NCBI RefSeq assembly: GCF_029784135.1
Contig: NC_073745.1
Coordinates: 241,395,946-241,459,945, forward strand
Direction of reading: 5' to 3'
DNA: 64,000 nt
From: Toxorhynchites rutilus septentrionalis
Taxonomy: Eukaryota > Arthropoda > Insecta > Diptera > Culicidae
A program made the position numbers and the translations under genes. Positions 34,217 to 46,022 of the stretch are shown here, one piece after another (position 1 is the stretch's first letter; the number at the start of each line of letters is the position of its first letter). The notes under the pieces were generated by a model. That model made no database searches. It was not told the DNA's origin and worked only from the letters and a program-made list of their open reading frames with translations.

Positions 34217-35582
34217 ATGTTAATCCTATTGCTGGATAAACATAGGCATTCGTCGGAAGAAACATTTTACTTGGAGACACAAACATGGTTCAAAGAAAAC
34301 GGAAGAGCTTCGCCGAAAAAAATCATTTCGATTAATGCCCACCGAATCAAGCATTCCACAATGTTCTTCATTAATATTGAAGCAGGATCTTCGCTTATCA
34401 CAATACCATTACCGCGAAATCGACGCAGGACAGAAGAAGAAGAAATAAGATTGATACAACACTGTAATGGACGTTCCGATTCGTATTATGATAAAAGCGC
34501 AATGTCACAATTTTCATTCCGTTGCACAGTTTTGCCATGGCGAACATCATTATCATCATGACCATCGTTTTTTTCTGGAGCTGATTTGTCAGCACATGTT
34601 CTTTTGAAGGAATACAGGCAGTGTGCCAGACATGCCTTGATTTTATGGTCACAATAAAAACCAGGGTTTCCTGTTTGTATGATGCATTGACGATTTAATG
34701 AGAAGAATGAGCTTCGAATAGTTGTAAATCATTAAATTTTAAATTTTCCGGTAATTTTAATCAGAAATCTGAATTCTGAAATGAAATATGAAATCTGAAA
34801 TCTAGAATCAGTTTATTGACGAATTTTATGTGGCACTGGAAAGGGACGCAAGAAGCTGCCAAAGAAGATTGTTTGAATTTTGCTGTCGTCACGAAAATAA
34901 TACACAAACTGGCTATACATCGCAAATTGTTTCCTTGTGCTAATGTTACACACACACACTGTGGCTTCACAGACGGCTATATATTTGTTTTCACGTTATT
35001 CCATTCCAATTTGATCGCACTTCAACCTTTGGATTGCCATTGAGATCAAAATCGCACCGCCTGTGTATCATATTTTATTCATAACACTATACGAAACTAT
35101 TTCGCTGTGTGTCATAAGCCTTTAAAAGACAATTTAAACATTTAAAACTTGAACTCTTGATCTCATGAAAAATCTATTGATTACTCGCTGGCTGGCGTTT
35201 TCATCTTTTTTTTCGGTTGTATATGCTCACACGGTACTTAGCTACGATTTACTTGGCAATTGTTGTGTTTGTGTGGAAAAACGGGAATGCTACCAATTTT
35301 CGAAAAATTGAACCATTTACGAATATTATGGTTTATAGTTATTTTCTGTTAAATTCGGTTTCGATTACCAAACAAATCTTGAAAATCTTTTCGCATAAGA
35401 GATACATGTTCACGTTAAAACTTTTTTTAAAAAACGTGACATGTTTTCTGATTTGACACCCTCAATGAAAGACGTAGATCTACGTCAAAAAAATCTTACC
35501 CCATGACATTCTGAATGCAACGATGAGACGATAGATAAATGATTCAATATTGACCTTCTGCTGAATTTCCGATATGAAATGT
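34217..35582. other. No recognised gene or repeat
   Basis: Open frames of up to 114 codons (34217-34561) have no recognisable domain. The composition is AT-rich and mixed. I found no internal repeats or matches elsewhere in the window. Confidence 0.35.
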
Positions 35583-35920
35583 AAAGACGCGTCCACATTA
35601 CGCCGAGCGGCCTTGGCCGCCCGGTAAAGCCGACTAAATGTGGACGTACCGCCCGGGCTTGCCGACGTGCCGAAAACCGACTCGTAACAAACCGAACCCA
35701 ACCCGAAACAAGTGGGTCCGGTTCGAGAAAGTCGAACCAAAACAAAACGAAGTAAATTAGCGTTGACGACATTGTGCTTCGTGTGTTCGTGACGGCTTCG
35801 TACATCCGATGGGACTTCGGCTTCATGCATCCGATGTGGCGTCCACATTACATAACGAACCGAATATGCCGCCTGGTACAGGCCGATCGGTATCATTCGG
35901 CATAATGTGGACGCGCCTTA
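35583..35920. mobile_element. GC-rich MITE with terminal repeats, about 338 bp
   Basis: The ends AAAGACGCGTCCACATTACG and (inverted) TAAGGCGCGTCCACATTATG match over about 20 bases, followed by CCGA on both. GTCCACATTA also recurs internally (35840-35850), and AATGTGGACG at 35635. The element is clearly more GC-rich than its surroundings. Overlapping open frames on both strands come from the CpG-rich sequence, not a gene. The superfamily is not assigned, because the target duplication is unclear. Confidence 0.7.
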
Positions 35921-36555
35921 ACATTTATGCAAAAATTAAACTCTTGAAGTCAACCCATGAAGATCCACTCGAAAGGCACCGAATCAGCGATTCCTTCCCT
36001 CAATATTTCACACAACGTAACGACACAACGGTAACAACAACGGCAAAGAAAGGTCGAAAATGCTGAACCACGTTAATGTTCTCCTTCTGTCGGTTTTCTC
36101 TCAATCGCTAAATAATTAGCACACCCATTCATTTACTACAATTGCCAACCGCTCCGTAAAGCGCATGCAACTGGGTCATGGTTTGTTGAGTCTCAGAAAG
36201 CCCAGAAATCACACCACACCAGCAGTGGTATTGTTTTCTTGGCCATATCCTGGGCACGTTACGTTACACGTCTGGAAGTCACGAAATGAAATGGAGCCGT
36301 AGGCGTGAGCATGATGTGCAGCTGTTCGGGGTGAACTTTCGCTCTTTCATTACCCCGCCGTCAATGCCCGTCAGCCACTGGGCATTGTCGTCTTGGCGCC
36401 AAAGTAATTGACTGGTTTTTGGTGGATAAGTCGTGTGTTGTGGTTGTGGTGGCTCTCCTTTCTGTGATATGTATAATCATCTGAGGGTTTTTTTATTCAG
36501 GCCGAATGCAAAGAAAATTTTTTTGAAGATGTGTTTTGAAAAAGAAAGGGCGAAA
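35921..36555. other. No recognised gene; possible single-copy DNA
   Basis: The stretch 36070-36430 has balanced composition (for example CCCCGCCGTCAATGCCCG at about 36355) and no repeat matches in the window. It has no long open frame. It could be conserved non-coding DNA, but nothing in the sequence proves this. Confidence 0.3.
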
Positions 36556-37460
36556 AATACCTACTCATATAAATTTCAGCAAAACATTCTTATGTATTTA
36601 ATGCTTATTCTCATAATCAGAAAAACCCTTCTAGTCTCAGTCTTCAGTTTTTTTAGTTTTCAGTTCATTAACTTCCAGTTTATTAGTATTCAGTTTGTAC
36701 GAATTTAGTATCTTAGTCCTCAGTTTGCTATTTACAATTTGCAGTTTGGAGTTTGCAGGAAATTTATGCAGTCTTTATGTTTTCAGTTTACTGGTTTTCA
36801 GATTATTCGTGTTCGATATTGTAGTTTTCAGTTTACAGTTCGCAGTTTTGAGGTTTGAGATTTTCAGTTCTCAGTTTTTTAGCTTTTAGTTTTTTAGTTT
36901 TCAGTTTGCGGTATTCAGTTTGTTAGTATTAAATTTTTTCATCTTCAGTTTTTTTTAGTTTTCAGTTTATTAACATCCAGTTTATTGTTGTTCATAATAC
37001 AAATAGCTACTCATATGAATTTCAGCAATACATTCATAGGTATTTAATGCTTATTCTCATAATCATAAAACCATTCTATTACTCGGTAGTCTAATTTTTC
37101 TTCGCTTTCCCTTCGATTCTGTATTCAGATTTCAGAATCGGTTTCCGTTATTAATTTTAATTTTTTTTTAATTTCTAGTTTATTAGTCTTGTTTTGTAAT
37201 ATTCAGTTTTCTAGAATTCAGTTTTTTAGTATTCAGTTTTTACTATTCAGTTCATTAACTTCCAGTAGTATTCAGTTTTTTTTTAAATTCAGTGTCTTAG
37301 TTTGCAGTTTGTAATTTGCAATTTACAGTTTGCAGGAAGTTTAACCAGTTTTCATGTTTTCATTTTACTGGGTTTCAGATTATTTGTGTTCGATGTTTTA
37401 GTTTTCAGTGTGCGGTTTGCAGTTCACAATTTGCGTTTTTCAATTTGCTGTTCAAAGTTT
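36556..37460 (+). repeat. TTCAGTTT-type simple-sequence array, duplicated
   Basis: Words such as TTTTCAGTTT, GCAGTTTGCAGTTT and TTCAGTTTATTAG recur irregularly at 36640-36990 and 37195-37450. A unique lead block (CTACTCATATRAATTTCAGC, then TATTTAATGCTTATTCTCAT) precedes each array, at 36560 and 37006. A GCAGGAARTTTA...TTTTACTGG block also occurs in both (36755 and 37332). The whole unit therefore seems duplicated in tandem, with unequal growth of the array. Open frames here only read the repeat. Confidence 0.75.
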
Positions 37461-37599
37461 TGAGGAGAAAATCGACTGAACAACATCGTTGCTGGGCGAG
37501 CTGGACGGCGAGGGATCGTATGCCTTTCTCAAGGCAATGAGGATGGAGGAGTAATATGATGGATAAAGTTACACAATTGTTTGGGGAATCATCAAGCTA

Positions 37600-38465
37600 G
37601 GCTATCGTCAGCTCACCAAGAAAATAAATGTTCTGGAATTTTGTCAGTGATTTAGTTTCGCATGACGGTAGGAAAACTCTCTCCACAAAAAATGACAGCT
37701 AAGCTAATCTAGACTGGCAATATTAACAGAAAGTGTTTCTGTTGAGAAGAGCGCAAAACAGAGATAAATGTGTGTATATTTAGTTGCTTCAAGCCATCGA
37801 TATATGGATATTTGTGTGCGTACGTGCGTGCTTCATAATCCGTACGTAATAATAGTGCATCTTCGCTACGCTGAAACCCCATTTGTATCTGCTCCCGTGT
37901 GCATTGGCCCTGTAACGATGCAACAATCGCCTAATTTTTTTATGCTGTGATTGACAATTGTTTTGTGTTGCAAATTATGCAGTTGTAATGATAAATATAA
38001 ATAAGGAGGGGAGACAACGGGAGGGAAATATTTACACTAGGGTATAAGTAATGAATCTTTTTTGAGGCAAATATTCAGCCTTTTTCCAAGCAGTTAACAT
38101 TGTTTGTTTTCTGTCATCAATGCATTGAACTGACGCTATGGTGAAGCAGGTTTTAAGGTTGTGCACCAAAAAATTATTTGGGGAATACCAAGTTATTCAA
38201 TAAGTTATATTAAGTCATTAGTTTATTTGGGCTCGTGTGCCAGTCGCAAAACTGCTTTCAACTAGGATTGCATTTACACTAATCTTGATCATAAAGAAGC
38301 ACTGCTACTCTTTTCGAGTTTGTTGAGATTAGCAGATAAAGTTTATTTCGTTTATATAGTCACCAAGAAAGTAAATGCCGTTCTGGAATTTTTTATGTGA
38401 TTTGGTTTCGCTTTGCCAGTAGCAAAACTTTCTCCACTATGGATGACAGCTGCGCTTATCTCGAG
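37600..38465 (+). repeat. Direct repeat of about 100 bp, two copies
   Basis: CACCAAGAAAATAAATG...TTCTGGAATTTT...GTGATTTAGTTTCGC and CTCTCCACAAAAAATGACAGCT (37615-37705) recur at 38360-38455 with changes. The copies are in the same orientation about 745 bp apart. Between them lies AT-rich DNA with no recognised gene. Confidence 0.6.
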
Positions 38466-38689
38466 CATGTATTGTTCTGCGAGCACAAGAATTAATCATC
38501 AAAAAATTATCGTCAAATGATTCTACAATAAAAAAACATTTCAGGGTGTCCAAACCGGTAGAATGGTTATTTTAAAATTTTCGTAGCATTTTAAAATAAT
38601 ATCCGCAGTTATAAACAAGCGACTTGAATTAAACCACAGCATAGTTCTATGTCAACAATGCGGTCGTGTCTTGAATACAACCTCCTATA

Positions 38690-38900
38690 ATTTTTTAGTT
38701 TTCAGTCTATTAGCTTTCAGTTTATTCAGTTAGTAATTTGCAATTTGCAGTTTCCATTTTTGGTTTTTTTTTGTTTACAGTTTTTTAGTTTGCAGTTTAC
38801 AGTTTGCACTTTGCAGTTTGCGGATCACAGTTTGCAGTTTTCATTTTCTGTTTTAGGTTTTTTTCAATTTTTCCCAGTTTTTTTTAGTATTTTTGTTTTC
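38690..38900 (+). repeat. Second TTCAGTTT / GCAGTTTGCAGTTT array
   Basis: This has the same short words as 36640-37450 (TTTTCAGTCTATTAGC, GCAGTTTACAGTTTGCAC). It runs directly into the GATTCAGATTCC array that begins near 38930, so two different degenerate simple repeats abut here. Confidence 0.65.
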
Positions 38901-38924
38901 ACTTTTTTTTAATTTTTGATTTCA

Positions 38925-39972
38925 GATTCCGGGTTCTAATTTCGGATTCCGGATTCAGATTCCGTTCCCGATTTAGTTTCCAGATTCAAATTCTTGATTC
39001 TGATTACGGATTCCAGATTCAGATTCTAGATTCAGAATTCAGATTCAGATTCCGAATTCAGATTTCGGATTCAGATTCTAGATTAAGATTCCAGACTCAG
39101 GGTCTGGATTTAGATTTCCTTTTCGGATTCCAGATACAGATTCTGGAATCAGGTTCTAGATTTAGATTCAGGATTCAGACTTCAAATTCAGATTTCAGGT
39201 TCGGGTTGATAATTCCAGATCTCAAATTCAAATACCTCATTCCAGATTCAGATTCCAGATTAAGCTCGTGGATTCAGATTCCAGATATAGATTCCAGATT
39301 CAAACTCCGGATTCAATTCTCAGATTCAGCCTCGAATTCCGGTCCCAGATCCAGATTCCGAATTCTGATTCTAGATACAGAATTCGGATTCAGATTCTAG
39401 ATTCAAATTCCGGATTCAGAGTCCGGAATCGGATTCCAGATTCAGTTTCTAGATTTAGATTCTAGATTCAGACTCCAAGTACAAATTCCTGATTTCAGAT
39501 TTCAGATTCTGATTACTGATTCCAGATTTCAGATTCAATTGCCTGATTCCAGATTCAGATTCCAGGTTAAGCTTCCGGATTGAAATTCCGGAATCAATTT
39601 TTTAAATTCAGCTCCCGAATTCAGATTTAGAATTCAGATCCCAGATCCAGATTCCGAATTCTCGGTTCAAATTCCGGATTCAGATTCCAAACTCAAATTC
39701 CTGTTTCAGATTCTGGCTTCAAATTCCAGATTAAGCTTTCGGTTTCAGGTTCTAGATTTAGATTCCAGATTCAGACTCCAAATACAGATTCCTGATTTCA
39801 GATTCAAAACCCCGAATTCAGATAATCCAGATAATCCAGATACAGATTCGAGATTCAAATACCGGATTCAGTTTTCAGATTCAGCTTCCGAATTCAGATT
39901 CCAGATCCAGATTCCGAATTCTGATTCTAGATACAGATTCTAGATTCTAATTCCGGATTCAGATTCTAGATT
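38925..39972 (+). repeat. GATTCAGATTCC-type degenerate satellite, about 1 kb
   Basis: Nearly the whole stretch is built from 6-bp words of the type AGATTC, GGATTC, CGAATT and AGATTT, giving repeated 12-bp units GATTCAGATTCC. Translation gives a periodic Ser-Asp-Ser-Arg / Ile-Pro-Asp pattern in all frames that stay open. There is no start context or domain, so the small open frames here are not genes. The array resumes at 40790-41095 after the tandem repeat and the SINE. Confidence 0.85.
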
Positions 39973-39974
39973 TT

Positions 39975-40343
39975 GCCATACAAATGAAGCATAAATTTCT
40001 GCATAACTCGAAAACTAATCAATCAAATGGTGCTAAATTCCACATAAGAAGGTTTTAGGGGGCACGAAACGTTTCTATGGTGAGTAGACACTCCTTCCCC
40101 TCTCTAAGAGGGGGCTGCCATACGAATGAAATACAAATTTCTGCATAACTCGAAAACTAATCAATCAAATGGAGCCAAATTTGGCATGTGAAGGTTTAAG
40201 GGGGCACGAAACGTTTCTATGATGAATAGACACTTCTTCCCCTCTCCAAGACGGGGGCTGCCATACAAATGAGGCATAAATTTCTCCATAATTCAAGAAC
40301 TAATCAAGAAAACAGAACCAAATTGGGCATGTGAAGGTTTTAG
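39975..40343 (+). repeat. 142-143-bp tandem repeat, about 2.6 copies before a SINE
   Basis: Units start GCCATACAAATGAAGCATAA at 39975, 40117 and 40260. Each carries CTGCATAACTCGAAAACTAA, then AATCAAATGG, GGGGCACGAAACGTTTCTAT and CCTTCCCCTCTC. The third unit is broken by the SINE at 40344 and continues after it at 40618-40685 (ACACTTCTATAATGAATAG, CTCTCTAAGGGGG). Confidence 0.8.
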
Positions 40344-40615
40344 TGTACCCGTGGCCGAGTGGTTAGCGTCTCACATTATCATGCCGGGTGTTCGGGTTCG
40401 ATTCCCGTTCTGGACGGGGAAATTTTTCGTCAAAGAAATTTCCTCCGACTTGCACTCTGGTCACGCGTATTCTAAAGCTTGCCGTTTAGAATACATTCAA
40501 GGCGTGTTATTCGGCTTAAGAAATCTCAACTAAATATTGATAAATGACACTAGCTAATGTATACGTTGCGACGGCAAAAGTTCCACAGGGAACGTTAACG
40601 TCACTCAAGAAGAAG
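40344..40615 (+). mobile_element. tRNA-derived SINE inserted in the tandem repeat
   Basis: The head has a near-perfect A box (GTGGCCGAGTGGTTAGCG) and B box (GGGTTCGATTCCCG). A body follows with CCGACTTGCACTCTGGTCACG and AAGAAATCTCAACTAAATATTG, and a short AAGAAGAAG tail. The tail of GAA repeats and the body resemble tRNA-derived SINEs known from Aedes mosquitoes; I do not assign a family name. GAAGGTTTTAG before and GAAGGGTTTTT after may be an imperfect target duplication. The tRNA-like part is not a functional tRNA, because no acceptor stem closes. Confidence 0.85.
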
Positions 40616-40789
40616 GGTTTTTGGGGACAATAAACACTTCTATAATGAATAGACACTCTTCCTTTCTCTCTAAGGGGGACACCCAACTTCTATCTTTTTC
40701 AATTTCGATGCAATATTATTTGAAACTATTCCTGGTGAATCTTCAGTTAGAATCTACAAAAATCAAAATTTTTACTTCATTTTTACTTA

Positions 40790-41100
40790 CTTCAGATTCA
40801 ATTTCCGGACTTAAATTGCAGATTCAAATTTCAGATTAAAATTCCGAATTCCGATTCCAAATTTCAGTTTCAGATTCCAGATTCAGAATCAAGATTCAGA
40901 CTCCAGATTGAGATTCTAAATTTCAGATTCGGATATCTGATTCAAATTCCTAAGTCAGATGCCAGATTCAGATTGCAGATGCAAATTCCGGATTCCGTAT
41001 TATAATTCCATACTCAGATTCTGGATTTGAATTCCCGATTACAGATTCATAGTCTCCAGATTCTGGTTCCCAATTTGGAGTTCAGATTTCAAATTTGTAT
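40790..41100 (+). repeat. GATTCAGATTCC-type array, second block
   Basis: This is the same hexamer-based pattern as 38925-39972 (CAGATTCCAGATTCAG, AGATTGAGATTC), more diverged. The two blocks were probably one array, separated by the tandem repeat and the SINE. Confidence 0.7.
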
Positions 41101-43430
41101 ATTAAGCACAAATTCCAGATTCCAGGAGCAATCGATCATCGTTGCGTTTATGATCAGATCGAGATTCCAAGTAGCCCGACAAGATTTTACGAAGAACAGG
41201 AGTAAACAAAAAGGATTTTCTATTGTTCCGTTAACCAAGAAACAGCAAAATCCAATCCAACCCGTATGAATACGATTCAATGAATAAGCAGTCTCGATCA
41301 TTTTTCTGGAATTGATTTTATGGAAGTGATTACTTCTTAATTGTTTCATAAAGGATCTTATTTTTCCGACCAGCTTTGAAATCGTAATTAATTCTAGTTT
41401 CTGAAAATATTGAGATTTTGAATGAGATCTCATATTAGGGAGAATACAAGCGACGGAAACATACAAGCAACGAAACAATTTAGCTTTCAACATATTCTGC
41501 GAAAATCCGAAACATATCCTTCTTCAGTTATCCACCCTTGTATGTAACATAGTACTGACAGTCGATCTCATATAGATCAATTGTCAATGGTATGATAAAC
41601 TTCAGTCAAAGAGGGACCGACCGCTCACAAATCGACACGCACTGACCCAGCCAACGGACAACCGACTGATCGAGGAACAAAATAAACAAACTCAGATCAG
41701 TGTTCGTTCAGTTCAATCCAAATCCAATCACAATACGCACTCACGACATCCGTTTTCAGAATCTCACCAACATTTGTCTTGAAGCATTATTAATGGCACG
41801 GTATATGATCATAATCGTAAAAATTTATGGCTAATCAAAATTCGAATGTTGGAGAATTTGGAAACATGCCAAAATATTATTGTATAATTTTCAGCAGGCA
41901 TGCCACTAACAACTGTTTATTATAATCATTAAAAAAACAGTATGTGAACTCCGTATTCGGAATTTCGTTGGCAGAAAAAAAAACAAAATCACAACAGTGC
42001 ATCACCACTTTTTCCGTATTTCACAAATCAATCCCAATCAATCATGTATCGATCAACAGCTTCCGGTGTACACACCACAACAACCTTGACGGATAGTGTG
42101 TGATTGTGTAACACACTCTAAAGTTCTGCAAATCTCCGTTTTAGCACTGGCACGTTTTTCTACGCAAAATAGAACAAGAAACTGCTCGGAAACAATCAAC
42201 CAGCAGACGCAAGCTCAAATTGAAAACTGAACGTGAGAATTATCCTTACACAGCTTGCGAGTTTCGATCTTTGCTCAACACTCTCACCAAGAACACACCT
42301 CTGAATGACTCTCGACTTCCATTATCTGAATCGTCCCGACAAGTCCCGTCCCGATCAGAGCGCGTTTCCCTCGGGGCAAACATCGGCGGAAAAACACCAG
42401 GCAAAACTCCATCAAACACGTCCTGACATTAGGGATAGACGAGAGGAGAGGTGAAATTCGCACGAACCGAGCCAAAAGCTATGACGTCAATGGCGGTGCT
42501 TCCTTGCGGCAATCTTCAGTAAATATTCAAGAGCTTCCACGTGCAAGTAATAACACGGCGCCTAGGAAAAGTATTCCGACCTTTGCGTCGAGAGCGAATT
42601 CTAATTAATAATATTTACGTTCGGTGTGTTCCTTAGAATAATTAGCGGTACCGGTTTGGCGCGCGCGGAACTCTTCTCTCATCGACTAAAACAAGAGCTG
42701 TCGGGGCGTCGTCGGTCGTCTCATACGAATAAACACGTGCAAAGCTTCCATTACAAAACAATACCATCCGCTGAGAGGGAGAGAGGATGCCATCCTGTCG
42801 CGTCAGAATATGAGATGGAGCGACTGTTTTCCCACGCACAGCCAGAGAGCGCTGGTTGTTTACATCCGCCTGTGGGTGGATGTTTTGTAATGAATGGGTA
42901 TCAAACAAATAAACAACCGGAGAATCGTTGCTGAGCTTTCACGAATACATGTCCATGACGGGGAAACTTTGGTTGAAAGCTTTTACTCTCCGGTTTCGGA
43001 GTGGGGCAACACAAGGCCGAACGTCTTGAATGTCAAGTTCAAATGGGGATTGAATTCAAAAGACGGAAAGACAGTGCTGTCTTGCAAATGGAAATATGAA
43101 CTACTGTACCGTTTGTTTTCCGGGATTGTTGAAATAAACATAAAGACTCGCGATGAATTAGGATAAAGCCTATTTTGGTAGTAAAGAAATTTGAATTTCA
43201 AGATTTACCAAGGTGTGTTACAAAAACATTCACTAATTTTTATAACCGCAATAAATGATTTATGCCGTTTTGTTTATTTTAAAACTTGATGGTGGTTACC
43301 ACGTTTACAATCAAAATGCATATATGCTGGTATGTTTGGGCTCTTATTTTCAGAAATATATTCTTGCATGGATATAAGCATACACAATTCCATGACAATT
43401 TTTTACCGAGAAAAAATTATCAAGTATTGA
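41101..43430. other. No recognised gene; likely single-copy DNA
   Basis: The region has open frames up to 134 codons on either strand with no domain I recognise. GATCAGTGTTCGTTCAGTTC (about 41695) contains TCAGT words like an arthropod initiator. The part at 42470-42900 is relatively GC-rich (GGCGCGCGCGGAAC at about 42658). Both could be regulatory DNA or 5' exons of a gene outside the window, but nothing here confirms that. No repeats matching other parts of the window were seen. Confidence 0.3.
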
Positions 43431-43439
43431 TCAAACCCT

Positions 43440-43870
43440 GTATATTTATTCGTAACAATTTAGACCCATATTTTTCTTCACCCTCAGTGTGCACCTTCCT
43501 GAACTAAGGTGGTCTGAAAAATTCACTTTTTGACGATTTTGTCGATTTTGACGAATACTGTTTGGAAAGCTCACACATTTCTACATAACTTTGAAAGCTT
43601 CAGAAAGCAATATTTTTTCAATCTATAAAGATATATGGGTTTTCCTTCCTTTTTGCCTAATATAGTTTTTGAATCGAATGGCCTTATAGTTTTTGTATTG
43701 TTTGACCGATTTCCAGCCTTTTATAGCGAAAGATAGATGTTTAGATTAACTTTTTAAGATATTTTGATCCAGGATATGCTTTTGACATATGACTATGTCT
43801 TTGATTTCTATATAGGGGGCCACCCTACGAAAAATGTAACGATTCATTAAGATTTTTTTTATTGCGACAT
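43440..43870 (+). repeat. Diverged fragment related to the foldback family
   Basis: Words in order (TAGACCCATATTTTTCTTCACC, GGTGGTCTGAAAAATTCAC, GGAAAGCTCACACATTTCTACATAACTTTG) resemble the left arm of 28104-29528 and its copies. The match is weak and no ends were found. Confidence 0.35.
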
Positions 43871-44108
43871 ATGTTGTGTTATATGCCATTAGACAGGAAA
43901 TTTATCCAGCATTTTTTTTTTGCTTAAAACATGAACAGTGAATATAGTAAACAGTGTATAAACAGTATAAGTATAAGTTAACAATTTGGTGATTCAAATG
44001 GGTATGTTTTCTTTCGATTGCACTAACCAATCGATTTCCTCCCCGTTACTACGAGCAATCTTTTGCCTAAATTAGGGCGTTAGCTCACAATGTAATTTGA
44101 TGCTTATA

Positions 44109-45407
44109 AAGGGTGTGTCACATCAAATTGCATCACGGAAAAAACGCTGTAGAAATTCGCCCAGTAGACCGATCCTTTTGAAAATTTTAGACAGTAAAAT
44201 AAAAACTATCAAACAACTTTTGGCATTTTCTTTTTATTCATACTTCGAGCCCAAGCCCGTATGCTCGCACCTTCCTCTTTACCCCGTCCATAAGGTTCTG
44301 TACAACGTCAGGTTGTAGTTATTTTTGAACAGAAATCCATTTTCTCTTGAAATCCGCCTCCAATTTGACAACTTTTGGGTTCTTCCGGAGGGCCTGCTTC
44401 ATAATCGCCCAATATTTCTCTATTGGGCGAAGCTCCGGCGCGTTGGGCGGGTTCATTTCCTTTGGCACGAAGGTGACCCCGTTGGATTCGTACCACTGGC
44501 CAACACGTCCTTTGAATAGTGGCACGAAGCGAGATCCGGCCAGAAGATGGTCGGGCCCTCGTGCTGCTTCAATAGTGGTAGTAAGCGCTTCTGTTGGCAC
44601 TCCTTAAGGTAAACCTGCCCGTTTACCGTGCCGGTCATCACGAAGGGGGCGCTCCGCTTTCCGCAAGAGCAGATCGCTTGCCACACCATGCACTTTTTGG
44701 CAAACTTGGATAGTTTCTGCTTGCGAATCTCCTCCGGAACGCTGAATTTGTCCTCTGCGGAGAAGAACAACAGGCCCGGCAGCTGACGAAAGTCCGCTTT
44801 GACGTAGGTTTCGTCGTCCATTACCAGGCAATGCGGCTTCGTCAGCATTTCGGTGTACAGCTTCCGGGCTCGCGTCTTCCCCACCATGTTTTGCCTTTCG
44901 TCGTGGTTAGGAGCCTTCTGAACCTTGTATGTACGCAGGCCCTCCCGCTGCTTGGTCCACTGGACGAATGAACTTGACAAATTCAGCTTATTGGCGACAT
45001 CCCGGACCGAACTTCTCGGATCACGTCTAAACTGCTTAACTACGCGCTTGTGATATTTTCACTGACGGAGCATCCATTTTTGCCGTTCTTCACCTTCCGG
45101 TCGATGGTTAGGTTCTCGAAGTATCGTTTTAGTACTCTGCTGACCGTGGATTGGACGATTCCCAGCATCTTACCGATGTCCCGATGTGACAACTCCGGAT
45201 TCTCGGAATGAGTGCACAGGATTAATTCACGACGCTCTTTTTCGTTCGACGACATTTTTCCAAATTTACGAAAAATTGGCAGTGAAGCATGGCCAACGTG
45301 ATCTATACACTCTTATCTGATTATAAGCGAGAGCTGAAGATATAATTCCTAAAAATTAAATTTCTACAGCGTTTTTTCCGTGATGCAATTTGATGTGACA
45401 CACCCTT
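44109..45407 (-). mobile_element. DD37E-type Tc1/mariner transposon, 1.3 kb
   Basis: The terminal repeats are long and nearly perfect: AAGGGTGTGTCACATCAAAT at the left and its inverse at the right, matching for about 46 bases up to AGAAAT. TA lies on both sides (44107-44108 and 45408-45409). The transposase is on the minus strand. Length and layout are normal for the superfamily. DD37E elements of this type were described from mosquitoes. The copy is structurally complete but its gene is broken. Confidence 0.9.
44330..45255 (-). pseudogene. DD37E-type transposase, two frameshifts
   Basis: The start is the ATG at 45255-45253. The N-terminal part (45255 to about 45062) has a helix-turn-helix, with SerHisArgAspIleGlyLys and GlnSerThrValSerArgVal. 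A one-base loss near 45062 shifts the frame. The catalytic core then reads ValMetAspAspGluThr (first Asp) and PheTrpProAspLeuAla (second Asp). A second one-base loss near 44503 shifts it again, and the third acidic residue is in ArgProIleGluLysTyrTrp. About 37-38 residues separate the second and third catalytic positions if one base is assumed lost, fitting DD37E. The protein ends near 44330. It cannot be active as it stands. Confidence 0.85.
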
Positions 45408-46022
45408 TAATGAACCACTTGCCTTTTACCGATACAGTCATGCCTCGGTATAAGGCAATTTTTTTTTCTCGTTACGTTATATCGAGTTTCGATATATCGA
45501 GACAAAAAAAATTTGATTGTAATTGTTGTTGTTGTTGATTGATTGATGTAAACCTGTTCATGGTTACTTAAAAATGCACAAAAACTTTTTATATCACTCA
45601 GCAGTATTTAAAAACCTTTCTAATGCCCATTTCAGATAATTATCGTAGACAAATATGATCAGTCGGCAGTTGGATATTCGGCTTTTTATTTGTGAATACG
45701 AAACTCGAAGACATTGCATTTGTGCATGAAGCGAATAAATGATTACATTTTAGAAGAAATAAACACATTTATACATAAAAATAATGAACTATGGATAAAT
45801 TTTCCGTTTCCGTGGATATCTTTTAATAGAGATTCAAGTTTTCTGCAAATAATCTCCAACATGATTTTTTTTCTGATATGGATTCAACTACTTAAGGGAA
45901 GATCAGAGTTACTTAATGAGAACCTTTTAAGACCCGAGGATCAAGTCAGACTATTTAGGAACTCTTGAAACGTAAACAGGGTTGCTGACAATGTTATTGG
46001 AGTACATAAAATACCTTGCGAC

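Noticed and set aside
36433..37540. Hydrophobic open frames suggesting membrane proteins
   Set aside because: The Phe/Ser/Val-rich translation comes from the TTCAGTTT repeat array.
39206..39465. Protein genes in the GATTCAGATTCC array
   Set aside because: The frames only read the hexamer repeat, giving periodic Asp/Ser/Arg/Pro, with no start context or domain.
40344..40425. tRNA gene (good A and B boxes)
   Set aside because: No acceptor stem closes after the T loop, and the sequence continues into a SINE body with a GAA-type tail. It is a SINE head.
38925..41100. CRISPR-like array
   Set aside because: The units are degenerate short tandem words without constant repeats and unique spacers, and the genome is eukaryotic.
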